Positions 50,701-58,430 of a DNA stretch of 64,000 nt are shown here, in pieces; positions within the stretch are counted from its first letter, which is position 1; every line of letters begins with the position of its first letter. The position numbers and the translations under genes are program-made. This stretch comes from Hondaea fermentalgiana. Taxonomy: Eukaryota; Sar; Bigyra; Thraustochytrida; Thraustochytriidae. The DNA is taken from positions 48,975-112,974 of the forward strand of contig NPFB01000026.1 in assembly GCA_014084085.1 (NCBI GenBank), given 5' to 3'. The notes below the pieces were generated by a model that worked only from the letters and a program-made list of their open reading frames with translations, made no database searches and was not told the DNA's origin.

Positions 50701-53416
50701 CGAGCACCAAGCGAGCCCTCTTCCAGAGGCCACATCCCCGGGATCAGCGGGCTCACGTCAGCAATCTTCGATCGTCGCGCATCGAAGCAGCTACCGGATG
50801 CGCATGGGGAGTGGCCGAGAATCCAGGCAGTCGCATCGCATTGTTCTCATGGTGGAAGACCTTCAGTTCGTTGACCCATTGTCGCTGCAGTTATTACAAG
50901 AAATCGCGATGGAAACCAGGCCTTTGCTTGTCTTCTTTTCCCTTCGCTTTCTCGCGCAAATTGAAGATAGCTTGCTCCTTGACGCCTATACACACATCGA
51001 AGTAGGCAGCCTATCACGCGAGGAGGTCAGAGAGGGCATGTGCAAGTGGCTCGAGGTCAAAGATGTTCCAGACAAGGCGCTGAGTGCGGTGATGGTCAAA
51101 TCTTTGGGACACCCGCTCTTCTCCGAGGAGCTCACCAAGCTTATGGTCGCAGAAGGCATGATTCTCATCGACGGAGATACGGCGCGTCTGTCCAAAAAGG
51201 CGCAGGAAGGAACAATTGGGCTTCCAGACACGGTTTCGGCGCTCATGACAAGCAAATTAGACCGGCTCAAGCCTTCCCAGCAGCTCGTTCTCAAGGTGGC
51301 TGCAGTGATTGGTACCGAATTTCAAAGGAACGAACTCGCAGCACTCATGCCAAAGACAGGAAACGAGGTCGTGGAGGGCTCGCAAAAGCGCCGCAACGAA
51401 GATCACGACTCATTGTCCGATGATGTCTCTGCGCTCGTCGCTCAGAATTTGTTGATCCGCAATCCACACATGATGTACCATTATCGATTCACAAGCGCAA
51501 TGTTGCGGGAGAGTGCGTACAACCTTTTGCTGTACCAGAACCGAAAAGACCTGCACAAAAAACTCGCCGAGTATCAGGAAGCGCGCAACAAGGACTACCT
51601 GGAGCCAGTCTACTTTCTGCTAGCGACCAACTACTTTCTTGCAGAGGAATACGAAAAGGCGCTCCACTACTCGGAGCTAGCAGGGAAGAATGCCCTAGAA
51701 GCCCATGCCCTGCAGCAAGTCTTTGTCTGTTTCTCGCGACTCATTGAAATGGACCAGCGCGAGCCAACCGTAACAGAAGGCATTCCCTTGTCTCGCAAGA
51801 TTGGGTGGAAGCGCAAGGTGGGAGAAGCCCTATTTTTCATGGGTAAACCAGTCGATGCGGAAGAGTATCTCTTGTCAGCTCTCGAGGATGCTAACTTGCA
51901 ATCGAGCACACCGACGACGCAAGGTTCCTCGTGCTTTGGCGGCGTAAGTCGAAGTTCGAAGCTTCACCTTGTCAAATTCACGCCAGGGTTTGCCGAAATG
52001 GAACGAGAAAAGAATGTACAGCTCTTGCTTGAAGCCTCGGCTGCCTACGAGCTTCTGGCCAAGATGAACTTTGATCGAAGCTTGCCTTCGTCTCTAGAGT
52101 ATCGTTTGAATGCCATCGACACGGCCAAGACTGCGGAGAGCGCATTGCGAGAGACGCAGGGAAACGAAGATCTGCTCGAGATTGCAACAGGGCGCATTGC
52201 GCGCACCTCGGCATATGTCGCCGTGTTTTACGTATGTATCGGAGCGCCAGGCATGCGTGACATGGCGCGCGAGCACATGCACCGAGCGCTGCTTCTCGTC
52301 GACACCTCGGACAAGGTAAAGGATCCCGGAACGCAGGCGCTGGTTCGTTTCAAGAGCGCCAAGTTTTCTACCATGATGGGCGAGATGAAGCAGGCGGGCG
52401 ATCGCGTGCGCAAAGCCCTGTGGATGTGCAACTTTTTGAATCTGGAGCGCCTGCTGCTCGAAAGCCAGACGCTTTCGCTCTCGATTCAGCTCTTCACGGG
52501 CCAAGTTTCCAAGGCCAAGGCAACGCTCAAGGCGTCAGTGGTGAAAATGTCGCAGGCCGGGCCCAATTATGTCGTTCTTGCGCTCACCGCACGGACAGCG
52601 TGTCTGGTTGGCGACTTTGAGCTCGCAGAGAGCTGTCTGGAGCGCATCGGACGTATGCCGCCCGGCAACTTCAACCTAAATCACCTTGAGGCGACGCGAC
52701 AACTTATGAAATCTCCTGATCCAGAGGTGCACATTGCACTTGCGCTTCTTCTCGCGCGCAAGTATGGCACCCAGAACCTCGCTGTCAGCGCGGCCATGCG
52801 AGGCATCGAAGCTTTGCAGAGCGTCAACCTCAGTGACCTCAACATCACCATGTTCCACACCACGGCCTTTCTCATCACTGCGCTGGCAGAGGGTCTCGGT
52901 GGCACTCCGCTATTGAAGAGTCGAAAGCGAATCTTGCATGGCAAGCATCAAGGTCGGTACAGCCCTCACATGAGCCTATCGCAGATTATTCCATTTGAAG
53001 ATCTCGAGATCACGGTTCCTGTGCGAACCATTCGAAAGCAAGCAGGGAAGCACCTCAAGCATGTACTCGCAATCCTCAAGAGTTACGCCAAGGTATATTC
53101 GATTTGCCGCGCGCATGCGACATACTGCAACGGGGTCTACCAGAAGATATTGCGTGGCAAGTCGCGTTCGACGACGCTTAAAACCTTTTTACAAGCTGCC
53201 AGAGAGGCGCAGGAGACCGAGTCCCACTACGTTCTGGGCCTCGCTCTACTCGAGGCAGGCTTGATTGACAAGCAATATCTCGAGGGCGCGCGCGCCGCAT
53301 TTTTGGTTTGCGCCGGTATAAAAAAAGACAACAAGGCAGGTTTCACACCTGAACAGCTCAAGGAAGCGCCCTATGAGCTTCGACTGATGAATGAGGATGT
53401 TCTGGCCAACGAATGA
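47732..53416 (+). CDS. ADCY10: Soluble adenylyl cyclase (ADCY10-type: two cyclase domains, NTPase, TPR-like tail)
   Basis: Makes cAMP in cytosol or cilia, in known members in response to bicarbonate and calcium. The 1,894 residues, no intron, follow the ADCY10 layout. An acidic leader (1-140) precedes cyclase domain C1 (about 170-320), with metal-binding Asp187 in LFADISGF and Asp240 in KFAGDAILAVF. C2 (about 400-590) has FIVDDKGAGLLLAFGLPP, GVTSGRVFCGTTGG and VNLAARYM, whose Arg is the transition-state residue. An AAA/STAND-type NTPase follows with Walker A GEAGIGKS at 634-641, then a long helical-repeat tail. Two Ser/Gly-rich linkers (about 745-800 and 935-1035) interrupt the NTPase part. 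C1 and C2 active-site residues appear intact, so catalysis is likely. Start ATG 47732. It follows the MYCBPAP-like gene on the same strand. Confidence 0.93.
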   Translation: MSTDLPDGSEPQLPSLEEPTKIAIALEASEESKVDAARIERNDDSEATDIAVAEEGKADDTELAAETAANKGVQEEHTSEEKPDTNPQVPEETMSSGETTNELSPRATSALPLPGENAASAAEQSTISKQSSKGGSFAISAQTSFENLKLIASLVPARVIRYHLEHKDVSTLQAFSEEFEGAVLFADISGFSSLAEKLAKDLNCAANAAENLSSYIGKSLEKMVHEVCSKGGDVIKFAGDAILAVFPASKFRDLNDATLCCIQVAMNLLQLDLKAGGVQLSIHCGVGAGSVVSYHVGGRFNRWEYVITGDPIEQIGSAEPEASAGEVVIAKSAYERIASELIGKALPSGNFRIDKLRNPLEPVSHPFVTSELECLLQEPTQLLRMDECLRSYVPRPVLQAIDAGQSLWFSELRLCSTLFCRLKGLKFNSRENLDLIHRAVRLVQKNVYAYEGTLCRFIVDDKGAGLLLAFGLPPFMHENDPVRATRSALDICAALSDLVNDDEEALSASIGVTSGRVFCGTTGGGVRCEYTLHGTLVNLAARYMVAAKTGVLCGQTTYREACEAIEFGEPEKLKVKGKEEEVLVYRPIGPKAQQGFENAKSPLLGRTAEMEIVSEALQRISQHSLLSEVVLFTGEAGIGKSRLMQETYAEALKFDCGVIVGKGQDTESATAFYVFRSILSQLVNHYFTKVVWYRFEVWQEIVRQSQVQGVASAFSENFAQSLYTKYLSKSFFERLEEACRPQVDSSTDAVGGQASSPSYSAAGAGNTNMQSGHMGGPQAQRHRGVSSSVGDDLGGDHSTDFLKYMGLMENPISSDFGASPEPSKRTIPPLESLPDHLRLHVVRDMIPVGKDNLEEMYPLLSILIPKVVQGSDTETTAKMRNDIRAENRMRLIKEIFTKCAAELESLHELQRIVEAQAERRLKALSRLGVNIDPAPRQDHVHGSSQNMSFRGASTSGSEETGLRAKRRGKSKESSSGAEDEHSTASLAMVDEHQASPLPEATSPGSAGSRQQSSIVAHRSSYRMRMGSGRESRQSHRIVLMVEDLQFVDPLSLQLLQEIAMETRPLLVFFSLRFLAQIEDSLLLDAYTHIEVGSLSREEVREGMCKWLEVKDVPDKALSAVMVKSLGHPLFSEELTKLMVAEGMILIDGDTARLSKKAQEGTIGLPDTVSALMTSKLDRLKPSQQLVLKVAAVIGTEFQRNELAALMPKTGNEVVEGSQKRRNEDHDSLSDDVSALVAQNLLIRNPHMMYHYRFTSAMLRESAYNLLLYQNRKDLHKKLAEYQEARNKDYLEPVYFLLATNYFLAEEYEKALHYSELAGKNALEAHALQQVFVCFSRLIEMDQREPTVTEGIPLSRKIGWKRKVGEALFFMGKPVDAEEYLLSALEDANLQSSTPTTQGSSCFGGVSRSSKLHLVKFTPGFAEMEREKNVQLLLEASAAYELLAKMNFDRSLPSSLEYRLNAIDTAKTAESALRETQGNEDLLEIATGRIARTSAYVAVFYVCIGAPGMRDMAREHMHRALLLVDTSDKVKDPGTQALVRFKSAKFSTMMGEMKQAGDRVRKALWMCNFLNLERLLLESQTLSLSIQLFTGQVSKAKATLKASVVKMSQAGPNYVVLALTARTACLVGDFELAESCLERIGRMPPGNFNLNHLEATRQLMKSPDPEVHIALALLLARKYGTQNLAVSAAMRGIEALQSVNLSDLNITMFHTTAFLITALAEGLGGTPLLKSRKRILHGKHQGRYSPHMSLSQIIPFEDLEITVPVRTIRKQAGKHLKHVLAILKSYAKVYSICRAHATYCNGVYQKILRGKSRSTTLKTFLQAAREAQETESHYVLGLALLEAGLIDKQYLEGARAAFLVCAGIKKDNKAGFTPEQLKEAPYELRLMNEDVLANE

Positions 53417-53806
53417 TGACCTCCTTTCACAAAGATTAATATCAGAATGAACTCTCTTTCTTTTCTTTCTTTTCTCCTCCTTTCGATTTTTCTCGTTGGG
53501 ACTGCATGGATGACTCACATTGGTGATTTTGCCTCTCGTGTATACTCTCTACTCTTGTTTGATTTGGAACACCAGAGGGTAATGATGCTTCAGATCCGCA
53601 TCTTACATTGCAAACAAGCCAGGCCCAGTCGAAAAGGTAGGTGTGTTCACCTTGCTCCCTTGTATTGTACAGAATAATGGGCCAAGTTTTTTTTAAAGCG
53701 ATAGGCAGCCCGCATTTGCTTGCCAAAGAGTTTACGGCCTTGTCAATCATTTTTCTCTTTGGATGAAAGACAATGTCTGCTTGGCAAAGGTTGGCGAAGG
53801 CTTGCC
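53417..53806. other. Convergent intergenic region
   Basis: AT-rich 3' flanks of the cyclase and NTA1 genes, with a CTTTT-rich run near 53456-53490. A 122-codon minus-strand frame here looks non-coding. Confidence 0.6.
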
Positions 53807-55022
53807 TCATGGAGACAAGAGCTTGACCTCAGAAGCCACAATACCTTCCTCGGCGGTGTCAAGCGCGCCGAGAAGCGCTGGGCGATGGAAGTCGATAATA
53901 CAGCTTGAGCCGCAAAATGTAACATCTCCCTGGGCATCCTCTCTGAAGAGACTTGCAGGCTCTTTGCCGACGCGATCAGCTGCAATAAAGACTGTGTCGT
54001 GGCCGAGAAGCGGTGAAAGACGCGCAAACCAGTAGTTGATGGTGTCGGGTCCGTTTGGAGCGGGCGCGTCAATGTCGTCAGGGTGCCGATTGCACCATGC
54101 AGAGGCAAAGGCGACGATTCGGCTTGCTTGCGCTTTGTGGAAATGAGCGAATTCATAGGCCTGCCACTTGGACTTAAATTCCCAGGGGTTGATGTCCATG
54201 CAGATGCCGAGGCCAACCTTTGTGCCGCCAGCAAGCCAATCGCAATCGACACTCTTAAAACCGCTCCCTTCCGTCGCCCAGGTTTTGTCTGTTATGCTGT
54301 CGAGTGAATGAGCAAGCAAGCGTGACAGATGAACGAATGAACGAGCGCACGAATTGTGGATCGGTGAGTCAGTGAGTCAGTGAGTGAGACAGTGAAAGAA
54401 CACGACGGTGTTGCAGCATTGAAGCGAACTATTCCCCCCTCTGGCAAACGTACTATAAGAAGTGCTTGTCGTATACAGCGTGAAGAGCGCCAGCTGGACT
54501 CACAAGCATGACGGAATTAAATAAATTGCCCGAGACTTCGTCTCGACGTGGGAATCCGACGCAGACCCCACATCCATAGGCGGCGGCCACACGACAACAC
54601 CAATCAAATGTTGGACCTTGCCCTGCGACTTCGGCCAGAGCAGCAACTTGATCCTTTGCACGGAATTGGTAGCCCGTGAATGCCATCTCGGGCAAGACGA
54701 GGAGGTCCATTTTGGCTTGCTCTGAACCTTGTTGTTGCTGAGCCCATTCAGATAGAATCGCATCGGCTTTGGCCATGCTTGCCTTGATGTCACCATGGAC
54801 TGGGCCGAGCTGAAGAGCCGCGAGGATCGCCGTTGCCACTTTCTTCGGGGGGGCCGGTGGTGCCACGATGCCTGCTTCTGAGGCTACCAGGTTTGCTGCA
54901 GTGCTTGCAGTTGCGCTTGCCGCTGCTGCTGGTGCCGCAGCTGCAGCTGCAGCTGCGGCTGCTGTTGCAGCAGCAGGAGCAGGAGGAGTTGCAGCGGTGT
55001 CGCTGGGGTCTGGGTCGCCCAT
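53807..55022 (-). CDS. NTA1: NTA1-type N-terminal asparagine/glutamine amidase (nitrilase fold, 2 exons)
   Basis: Deamidates N-terminal Asn/Gln so that proteins enter the Arg/N-degron pathway. Exons are 54454-55022 and 53807-54296. The 157-nt intron (GTACGT...CAG) rejoins a Tyr codon in DKHFLY/ITDKTW. The product is 352 residues. The nitrilase triad is visible: Glu112 in LPEMAFTGY, Lys186 in VYDKHFL and Cys222 in GICMDINPW. The GICMD-NPW form and the following EFAHFHK are typical of fungal Nta1 rather than of other carbon-nitrogen hydrolases. The N-terminal 50 residues are Ala/Thr/Pro-rich low complexity encoded by a GCT/GCA triplet run. Start ATG 55022. It diverges from BBIP1. Confidence 0.87.
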
Positions 55023-55458
55023 GTTTTTTTAGTTTATTGCGCTCGTTTCGCTTCAAGATCTGGTCAATATCGCGCCTCAAGCCACTGCTGCAGCGCGTGT
55101 GCGACGAGTTGCGCGAAGCACTTGTCTCGACTCTCCTCAAGAACGAGACAGGCCTGCCGTCTGACCTCACAATCAGTCTTTTCGATCCACCTTTGCTCTT
55201 TTTCTCTCTCCTTTTTTTCTTGCACTCCTTGTAAGGCTCGTTCGCGCGCGAGTGCGCCGAATGGGAGCCGTTGACGAGCCCATGATTATCAGAGCCATGG
55301 AATGTCTTGCTACTCCATGGGCATTTATGCCAGGAAGGTGGAGCTTCTGGTGGCCGACGTGCGAAGACGACGCGACGTAGAAACCTACTTTCCGTGGAGT
55401 CGAGCCGCAAAGAAAGTCTCAATCAGCTGGTCATAGCTGCAGGGACATCGCGAGCAAG
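55023..55458. other. Divergent promoter region, NTA1 / BBIP1
   Basis: 436 nt, no repeats of note and no coding signal recognised. Confidence 0.55.
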
Positions 55459-55701
55459 ATGGGACCCGAAACAAACCAAGAGAATGACACGGAACGCGCA
55501 AGGGATGGTGGCGCGCCGGCGGCACTTCAAGAGGTCCTGCCGAAAACGGGTCTCGTGTTTTCTGAGCGCGGAAATCTAAGCGAGATTCTGTGCAAGCCAA
55601 AAATCCTTCCTCTCAAGTCTGCTACTCTGCTGCGCATGGAAGACCTCGACCAAAAGGCCCGGGAATTAGCTCAGATGCAGGCCAAGGGGGCAATGTCGTG
55701 A
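55459..55701 (+). CDS. BBIP1: BBSome-interacting protein 1 (BBIP1/BBIP10)
   Basis: Smallest subunit of the BBSome, the coat-like complex that moves membrane proteins in and out of cilia. The 80-residue product has the family core EVLPKTGLVFSE followed by LSEILCKPKILPLKS, matching the EVLPK...LCKPKLLPLKS pattern of animal BBIP1. A short C-terminal helix (LDQKARELAQMQ) follows. Length fits the family (about 70-95 residues). Start ATG 55459. It diverges from NTA1 and converges with the gene at 56127. It implies that the organism builds cilia or flagella at some life stage. Confidence 0.88.
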   Translation: MGPETNQENDTERARDGGAPAALQEVLPKTGLVFSERGNLSEILCKPKILPLKSATLLRMEDLDQKARELAQMQAKGAMS

Positions 55702-56126
55702 ATGAAGGAATGAACAGAGGAGTGACTGAATGACTGAATGTAAAAATTGCCCTACCGCCAACGCAGACTTGATCACCTTTCGGCAATTTCCGGAAGAAGG
55801 AGAAAGAGAAGAGAAAGTTAAAAAGACAGCGTTCAAATTTGCAGAGAGCATGCATGCCGTAAGATCAATTTCTTGAACGTTTAGACTATGCACTTATTCA
55901 TGGTTGCATCTATTGACTGCCGCATTGAGTGTGGTTGCTGTTGAAAAATGAAGTTTGCTTTCTTACTTTTTTTGGCATATTGTGTTGCCTGAGATTTTCC
56001 ATTATATTGTGGTGCCCCTCGGCGTGGGGTCCAGTCCCATGGCAAGATGCTGAGATTATGCTAACAATGCGTGCGGAGAGGAGACCGAGTACACAAGAAG
56101 ACAAAGATATTTTTTTTTAAGCACGT
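55702..56126. other. Convergent intergenic region
   Basis: AT-rich 3' flanks of BBIP1 and the membrane-anchored gene, with a T-run at 56110-56118. Nothing else recognised. Confidence 0.6.
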
Positions 56127-57167
56127 CTAGATCGACTTGAGAGCGGGATCCTTGGTAAGAAGAACACGTGTGATCGCCGTGCCATCCTCACGCGCGTAGA
56201 GGCGAATAGGAAATGGCTCCGAGGTGGAGGTGACTGAGAATTCACGCGGGAGCATGTTCCAGTGGGGATTGGCGTCGACCTCGAGATCCAAGATGCACCC
56301 AAGATCTTTTCCGAATGGGCCGATTGTGGAGCTACAGCACTCGCAGTAAAAGGCACCCTGGCCCTTCTTTGCATTAGCCTCGAGGTACTTGGGACAGCAA
56401 AGCCATTTCTTCGACTTGATGTGCTTGTGCGGAATGAGTGGCCCGGCCTTGTTTCGTGGGCATTCTGTGAAGCTCGAAGAGGGTAGCGAGGGCGCGCCCA
56501 CCCAAAGACTATTGTCATTGATGTTGGGGCCGAGGGTCTCGACGTACAAATAGTAGACCCCTGGCGACGCAATGTCAAAAAGGTATTCTACATAGGCCAT
56601 GCTGCAGACTTTATTCGCCTTGCCGCCGCCTTTGTCGGGGCAAATAACAGTTTTGCCCTTGACCTCGAGGGGGCGCAGCATCACATTATAGTCGGTCGCA
56701 GCAGCCGGCTTGTCAAGCGCGAGTTTGCGGGATGTTGCTTTGGCCAAATCTTCCTGAAACTCTTCGGGAGATGGCCCTGCAGGAGCAGCGCGTTTGCGAC
56801 GCTTTGGTGCAACAACTTCCTCAGCAGAAGCCGTGCCTTCGGAGTCCAACTCGCCGTAGGCGTCGCCTGCCGCAACGGACCCCTGAAGCATGGGGCTTGA
56901 GCTCTTGGTTCCGCTGCCGCCGCCGCTACTTGTCAAAAAGGCCAAGACAAAGATGACGAGAACGGCAAGAGCCACCTGCGCTCGTCGCTTATCCTCAAGC
57001 AGCCAAATGTACCATTTCTGCAATTGCAACTTGAGATTGAACTTTTTCGACGAGGAGGAGGAGGAGGAACCCCCGCTCTTTGACCTTGATGAGTGCTTGC
57101 TCTTCGAGCTCGATCCAGAACTCTTGCCGTCCTTGGACCTCCTGGTCTTTTTCGTGGCGACGCCCAT
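56127..57167 (-). CDS. Type II membrane protein with a carbohydrate-binding-like (jelly-roll) domain
   Basis: A 346-residue protein. The cytosolic N-terminus (1-62) is Lys/Ser-rich with a poly-Ser run. One membrane span follows at about 63-80 (AQVALAVLVIFVLAFLTS) with positive charges before it, so the rest should be lumenal or extracellular. After a linker, residues about 150-346 resemble a beta-sandwich carbohydrate-binding module: YVEYLFDIASPGVYYLYVETLGP then DNSLWVG, and FPIRLYAREDGTAITRVLLTKD at the end. The inserted loop is Cys-rich (ECPRNK, WLCCPKY, YCECCSS), probably disulfide-bonded. I cannot name the family; CBM6/malectin-like is a guess from pattern. Start ATG 57167. Confidence 0.65.
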   Translation of the reverse strand: MGVATKKTRRSKDGKSSGSSSKSKHSSRSKSGGSSSSSSSKKFNLKLQLQKWYIWLLEDKRRAQVALAVLVIFVLAFLTSSGGGSGTKSSSPMLQGSVAAGDAYGELDSEGTASAEEVVAPKRRKRAAPAGPSPEEFQEDLAKATSRKLALDKPAAATDYNVMLRPLEVKGKTVICPDKGGGKANKVCSMAYVEYLFDIASPGVYYLYVETLGPNINDNSLWVGAPSLPSSSFTECPRNKAGPLIPHKHIKSKKWLCCPKYLEANAKKGQGAFYCECCSSTIGPFGKDLGCILDLEVDANPHWNMLPREFSVTSTSEPFPIRLYAREDGTAITRVLLTKDPALKSI

Positions 57168-57707
57168 CGGCTCCTCCTCGCTTTATAGCTAGATTAGATT
57201 AGCTGTCTGCCTCGTGCTCGAAAAGACGCGCCAAAGCCCGTGTGTTGAGCTGCCCCCGCGCCGAGCGGACGCGCCTCCGCGTTCGGCCGAGCGGCCCTGG
57301 CCCCAGCGTTTTCCAGGAGCGGCGCGCGCGGACGCGGAGCAGGGTTCGTTTGTGACTGCGGCATGTGAAGAAGCAGCAACAACAAGAACAAGCAACTGCA
57401 ACTGAAGGGACAGCAGCGGCAGGCAGACTCGAAAGTGGCCAGGCGAGGAGAGAACGAGGAGAGACAAGCAGCCCGGAGCAGCCCGGAGCAGCCCCCGAGA
57501 CGCGCGGCTCCGGACCGCACAGCAGGACACGGCAGGCCGAGCAAGGCAACAGAAGCCAGCGAGCGGAGTCGGGCGGGTCCGGGTGCGCAGAAAGCAGAAG
57601 AGACAAGAGAAGAAGAGTGCGAAGGAAAGGATAGGAAAGGAAGGGCAAGAAAGGATAGATAGACAAAAAGAGCCCCTCGCCCGCCAGCGAGCGTCCCAAG
57701 CGTATAA
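57168..57707. other. Divergent promoter region, membrane protein / ARV1
   Basis: 540 nt, purine-rich on the plus strand from about 57360 to 57670 (AGAAG/GGAAAGG runs). A TATAAAT sequence overlaps the ARV1 start codon at 57703-57709. No coding signal. Confidence 0.5.
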
Positions 57708-58430
57708 ATGGCCGCAGAGAAACGGGCGTACAATGCCGTTTGCGTAGAATGCGGCGCACAAGGCCCCGGAGCAGCTTTTGTGGAGTACAGTCCAGGAAAT
57801 ATCAAGCTGAAGCGGTGCGAGGATTGCGGCCAGGTGGTCGACAAGTATGTCGAGTTCGAAGACCTCCTCGTGGGCGTGGACGTGCTTCTGCACAAGACAT
57901 CGGCGCACCGCCACGTGATCTTTAACCGCGCAGCGCCGCCCGTCTCCTCCAAAGCGACGAAAGCACTGTATGCCACGACATGGCCAGTCATCTGGGCCTT
58001 TTGTTTCAACAGCATGATTGAATTTTACATTCGAATGTACTACATAGGGGATGAGGTCAACCCCGCCGTCCTGGTCTCGGCCTTGTGCGCGGGAGCCGGC
58101 TTCAATTTGCTTGCCATTGCCATTGGCGTGGCTGCAGCGAGACTTTGCCAGCAAAGGCAAAACTTTGATCCGGGCGCCTTGGCACGCGCGCTTTCGCTCG
58201 GAAGCGCACCCAAGGCACTCTTCGTGGTCATGAGCATATGGACGTATCCCCGAGCCTTTGTTTTGGTTTTGCGCGCTCTCACGGCCTCGTGCACAGCCGT
58301 TTCTCTGCACGCAGCCATGCGCACCGTGTCGCGCGCCACTGCTTTGTTCATTGCTCTGGTCGTGTGCGCTGCACAAAGTGCCGGAGGTGGCATTGCGCTG
58401 CTCGACAGCTACGTGGAAGCCGAGGGTTAG
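57708..58430 (+). CDS. ARV1: ARV1 family ER lipid/sterol homeostasis protein
   Basis: ER membrane protein linked to sterol distribution and GPI-anchor synthesis. The 240 residues begin with the ARV1 homology domain. It has a zinc-ribbon-like pair (CVECG and CEDCG), then VDKYVEFEDLLVGVDVLLHK and AHRHVIFNR, the family signature. Four hydrophobic spans follow (about 88-105, 120-150, 168-190 and 203-228). Start ATG 57708. Its TAG stop overlaps the TAA stop of the RecQ gene on the other strand. Confidence 0.93.
   Translation: MAAEKRAYNAVCVECGAQGPGAAFVEYSPGNIKLKRCEDCGQVVDKYVEFEDLLVGVDVLLHKTSAHRHVIFNRAAPPVSSKATKALYATTWPVIWAFCFNSMIEFYIRMYYIGDEVNPAVLVSALCAGAGFNLLAIAIGVAAARLCQQRQNFDPGALARALSLGSAPKALFVVMSIWTYPRAFVLVLRALTASCTAVSLHAAMRTVSRATALFIALVVCAAQSAGGGIALLDSYVEAEG

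Noticed and set aside
53442..53810. 122-codon minus-strand frame starting at an ATG that overlaps the NTA1 stop
   Set aside because: The ATGA overlap looks operon-like but this is a eukaryote; the translation ends in a Lys/Glu-rich run from a CTTTT tract and shows no family. Probably 3' UTR.
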